Shown here piece after piece: positions 4,888-6,405 of a stretch of 6,405 bases of DNA (within the stretch, counting starts at the first letter, position 1; every line of letters starts with the position of its first letter). Origin of the DNA: Gammaproteobacteria bacterium (GTDB lineage: Bacteria > Pseudomonadota > Gammaproteobacteria > Steroidobacterales > Steroidobacteraceae). A model generated the notes under the pieces. The model ran no database searches and had not been told where the DNA came from. It saw nothing but the letters and a program-made list of their open reading frames with translations. Location: NCBI GenBank assembly GCA_027451085.1, contig DAIDKA010000279.1, positions 1-6,405 of the forward strand. Direction: 5' to 3'. A program made the translations under genes and the position numbers.

Positions 4888-6354
4888 TCAGGCCTCGAAC
4901 GGCACCTGCGCATGTGGTGCCCAGGCGCCGTGCACCTGCGCGGCGATCTGGAACGGCAGGATGACCCGTCCGACCTCCTGCATCTTCTGCGCGTCGACCA
5001 CCAGCAGTTCCGAACGCCGCTCCGCGAAATTGCTCAACACCCCGAGCAGGTATCCGCTGCCCTCGGGTGCTTTCGCATTACGCGGCGCAAAACAGGCCTC
5101 CTGCAACGATCCGCTATCGCCCAGGAACAGCGTTTCGCTCTTGCCGCTGCGCAGGTCGAAGCGTCCCAGGGTATTGGTGGGCGGGAAGCTGGGCGCCCCG
5201 GACGACGGCGGACCCAGGCGGCTGAAATCGGTATAGCCCAGGTAGGCGTAGCGGTAAGGCAGCGTGATGAACCGGTCATCCATGCGCGGCAGACCGCCCG
5301 ACTGCGCCGGAAAGAGGTTCTGCTCCTCCCAGCCGTCCGACCTGGAATCCAGGTCGATGACCCAGCGGCGGATGGTCGCCCCACCGGTCATGGGCGTCCA
5401 GGGCGAACCATCGCGGTTGGGGAAGAAGGGATACGGGTTGGCGTTGGATACCGTGCCCTCGAGGATCAGCTTGCTGCCCTCCGTCGTCGCGTTCAGGGTA
5501 TGCCCCATGGCATGCGGCGGGCCTTTGATCCAGCGGGCGTCCTTGGCATCGCCATTGCGGGGCACCACCAGCAGGTACCCGGGCAGGCGCTCGTCCCAGT
5601 ACCAGTGCAGGTTTTCCGGGGAAGCCGCGAGCCACTCCCTGGTGGTGGTCAAGGGGAAGTGCGGGATCACGACATGCGTCTTGCTGATCGCCATATCGTG
5701 GTTCTCGCTCACGTAGGGCGCCTGCACGCGCACTTCCTTCGTGATCTTCCCGCTCCGGTCGATCGTGTACAGGTACATGTCCGTGGAGGCTTCGCCGGTC
5801 GCCTCGAAGCCGAAGGCGAACATCTCCCCGGTCTCAGGATCGATCTTGGGGTGGGCAGTGAACGTCAGGCTCGTGAGCTTGCCGCCGAAATCGTACTCGC
5901 CGCGGGTCTCAAGCGTGTGCGGATCGATCTCGTACGGACGCGCATCCTCCTTGGTGGCGAACAGCTTGCCCGCATGGATCACCGGAGTGGTGTTCGACAT
6001 CGTGCTGCTCAAGCCCCGGACCGAAGGATCATCACCGCCGCGGTTGCGGTAGATGCCGAACAGCTGCCCGCCGGCCTTCCTGTTCGCCAGGTAACGCGGC
6101 GTGTGAACAAAGCGTCCCTTGTAGTTCACCCGGCCATTTGCGAAGCGGAACATGGAGATGTAGCCGTCGGCGCTGAAGGGCACATCGTGGGGATACTTGG
6201 GCGGATACGCCCAGTCCCCACCCAGCCGGTAGAAGGTGCCGTGGAGGTCACTCGGGATTTCGCCCAGCACTTCACAGTCATCGATGCCGCCTTCGAAGCG
6301 CAGTGTCTGGAAGAAATCGCCACCCAGGTGCTTGTCGCCGAATCTCTGAACCAT
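4888..6354 (-). CDS. Carotenoid oxygenase family dioxygenase, lignostilbene dioxygenase-like
   Basis: This non-heme Fe(II) enzyme family uses O2 to split a C=C double bond into two aldehydes or ketones. The 488-residue protein has no signal peptide and should be cytoplasmic. The four iron ligands are in their expected contexts: His168 (FTAHPKIDPETGE), His219 (YVSENHDMAI), His285 (GHTLNATTEG) and His475 (QVHGAWAP), with Glu419 a likely second-shell residue. ADGYISMFRF (62-71), YRNRGGDDPSV (102-112) and FATKEDARPYEIDPHTLE (132-149) follow the bacterial lignostilbene-dioxygenase pattern. Tyr102 and Lys135 match by position the Tyr/Lys pair that, in characterised members such as NOV1, binds the 4-hydroxyl of stilbenes. 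A phenolic stilbene is thus a likelier substrate than a carotenoid, but this is inference. The ATG at 6354 is preceded by a modest GACGGGAAA ribosome binding site. Two hairpins follow the stop. Confidence 0.93.
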   Translation of the reverse strand: MVQRFGDKHLGGDFFQTLRFEGGIDDCEVLGEIPSDLHGTFYRLGGDWAYPPKYPHDVPFSADGYISMFRFANGRVNYKGRFVHTPRYLANRKAGGQLFGIYRNRGGDDPSVRGLSSTMSNTTPVIHAGKLFATKEDARPYEIDPHTLETRGEYDFGGKLTSLTFTAHPKIDPETGEMFAFGFEATGEASTDMYLYTIDRSGKITKEVRVQAPYVSENHDMAISKTHVVIPHFPLTTTREWLAASPENLHWYWDERLPGYLLVVPRNGDAKDARWIKGPPHAMGHTLNATTEGSKLILEGTVSNANPYPFFPNRDGSPWTPMTGGATIRRWVIDLDSRSDGWEEQNLFPAQSGGLPRMDDRFITLPYRYAYLGYTDFSRLGPPSSGAPSFPPTNTLGRFDLRSGKSETLFLGDSGSLQEACFAPRNAKAPEGSGYLLGVLSNFAERRSELLVVDAQKMQEVGRVILPFQIAAQVHGAWAPHAQVPFEA

Positions 6355-6375
6355 TGATGTTTCCCGTCAGTTTGT

Positions 6376-6405
6376 TTACTGCCCCACCGCCGCAGCCATC
6401 CACGG
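6376..6405 (-). other. Possible last codons of an upstream minus-strand gene
   Basis: Reading the minus strand in from the right edge, one frame gives nine codons (PWMAAAVGQ) followed by TAA at 6378-6376, 21 bp before the oxygenase ATG. Such spacing would suit an operon in which the oxygenase is a downstream gene. Nine codons cannot be assigned to any family, and the frame may be a chance one within an upstream regulatory region. Confidence 0.2.

Noticed and set aside
4822..6357. A 511-codon open frame on the plus strand covering the whole oxygenase gene.
   Set aside because: It is antisense to a gene with unmistakable family motifs, is rich in Arg, Gly and Ala, matches no family, and is the kind of long shadow frame expected in GC-rich DNA.

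Overview
The window is GC-rich, densely coded bacterial chromosome with five protein genes: one cut by the left edge, four complete. No RNA gene, insertion sequence, CRISPR array or integration site was seen. The gene families, the divergent mobA/mobB pair and the strong G/C preference at third codon positions suggest a free-living proteobacterium, probably from the gamma or beta class. The sequence alone does not fix the genus.

Layout. (1) 1-447, minus: 5' part of mobA, the guanylyltransferase that adds GMP to molybdopterin. (2) 448-565: short divergent intergenic region with a TATA-like element and a possible 26-codon upstream ORF. (3) 566-1090, plus: mobB, the GTP-binding partner of MobA, starting at GTG. 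(4) 1140-2378, plus: a 412-residue MFS transporter 49 bp after mobB. (5) 2291-4714, minus: a membrane-anchored PAS-GGDEF-EAL protein for cyclic-di-GMP turnover, whose 3' end overlaps the transporter tail to tail by 88 bp. (6) 4715-4887: intergenic region with two hairpins, an AT-rich patch and a promoter-like site. (7) 4888-6354, minus: a 488-residue carotenoid oxygenase superfamily enzyme, most like the bacterial lignostilbene dioxygenases. (8) 6355-6405: its upstream region, possibly with the last codons of another minus-strand gene.

How the genes fit together. mobA and mobB form a recognisable molybdenum-cofactor unit read from one divergent region. The transporter may be read with mobB or from its own promoter. 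The oxygenase has all four iron-binding histidines and the Tyr/Lys pair expected of enzymes that cleave 4-hydroxystilbenes, so a role in plant or lignin-derived aromatic breakdown is plausible. The transporter could carry a related aromatic or organic acid, but that rests only on proximity. The cyclic-di-GMP protein has intact motifs for both synthesis and hydrolysis and an unrecognised six-helix membrane sensor region.

No new multi-gene system is evident. The points most worth following are the promoter -10-like motifs placed 6-8 bases before three start codons (possible leaderless mRNAs), the 88-bp convergent coding overlap, the ambiguous 5' end of mobB, and the predicted substrate of the oxygenase.
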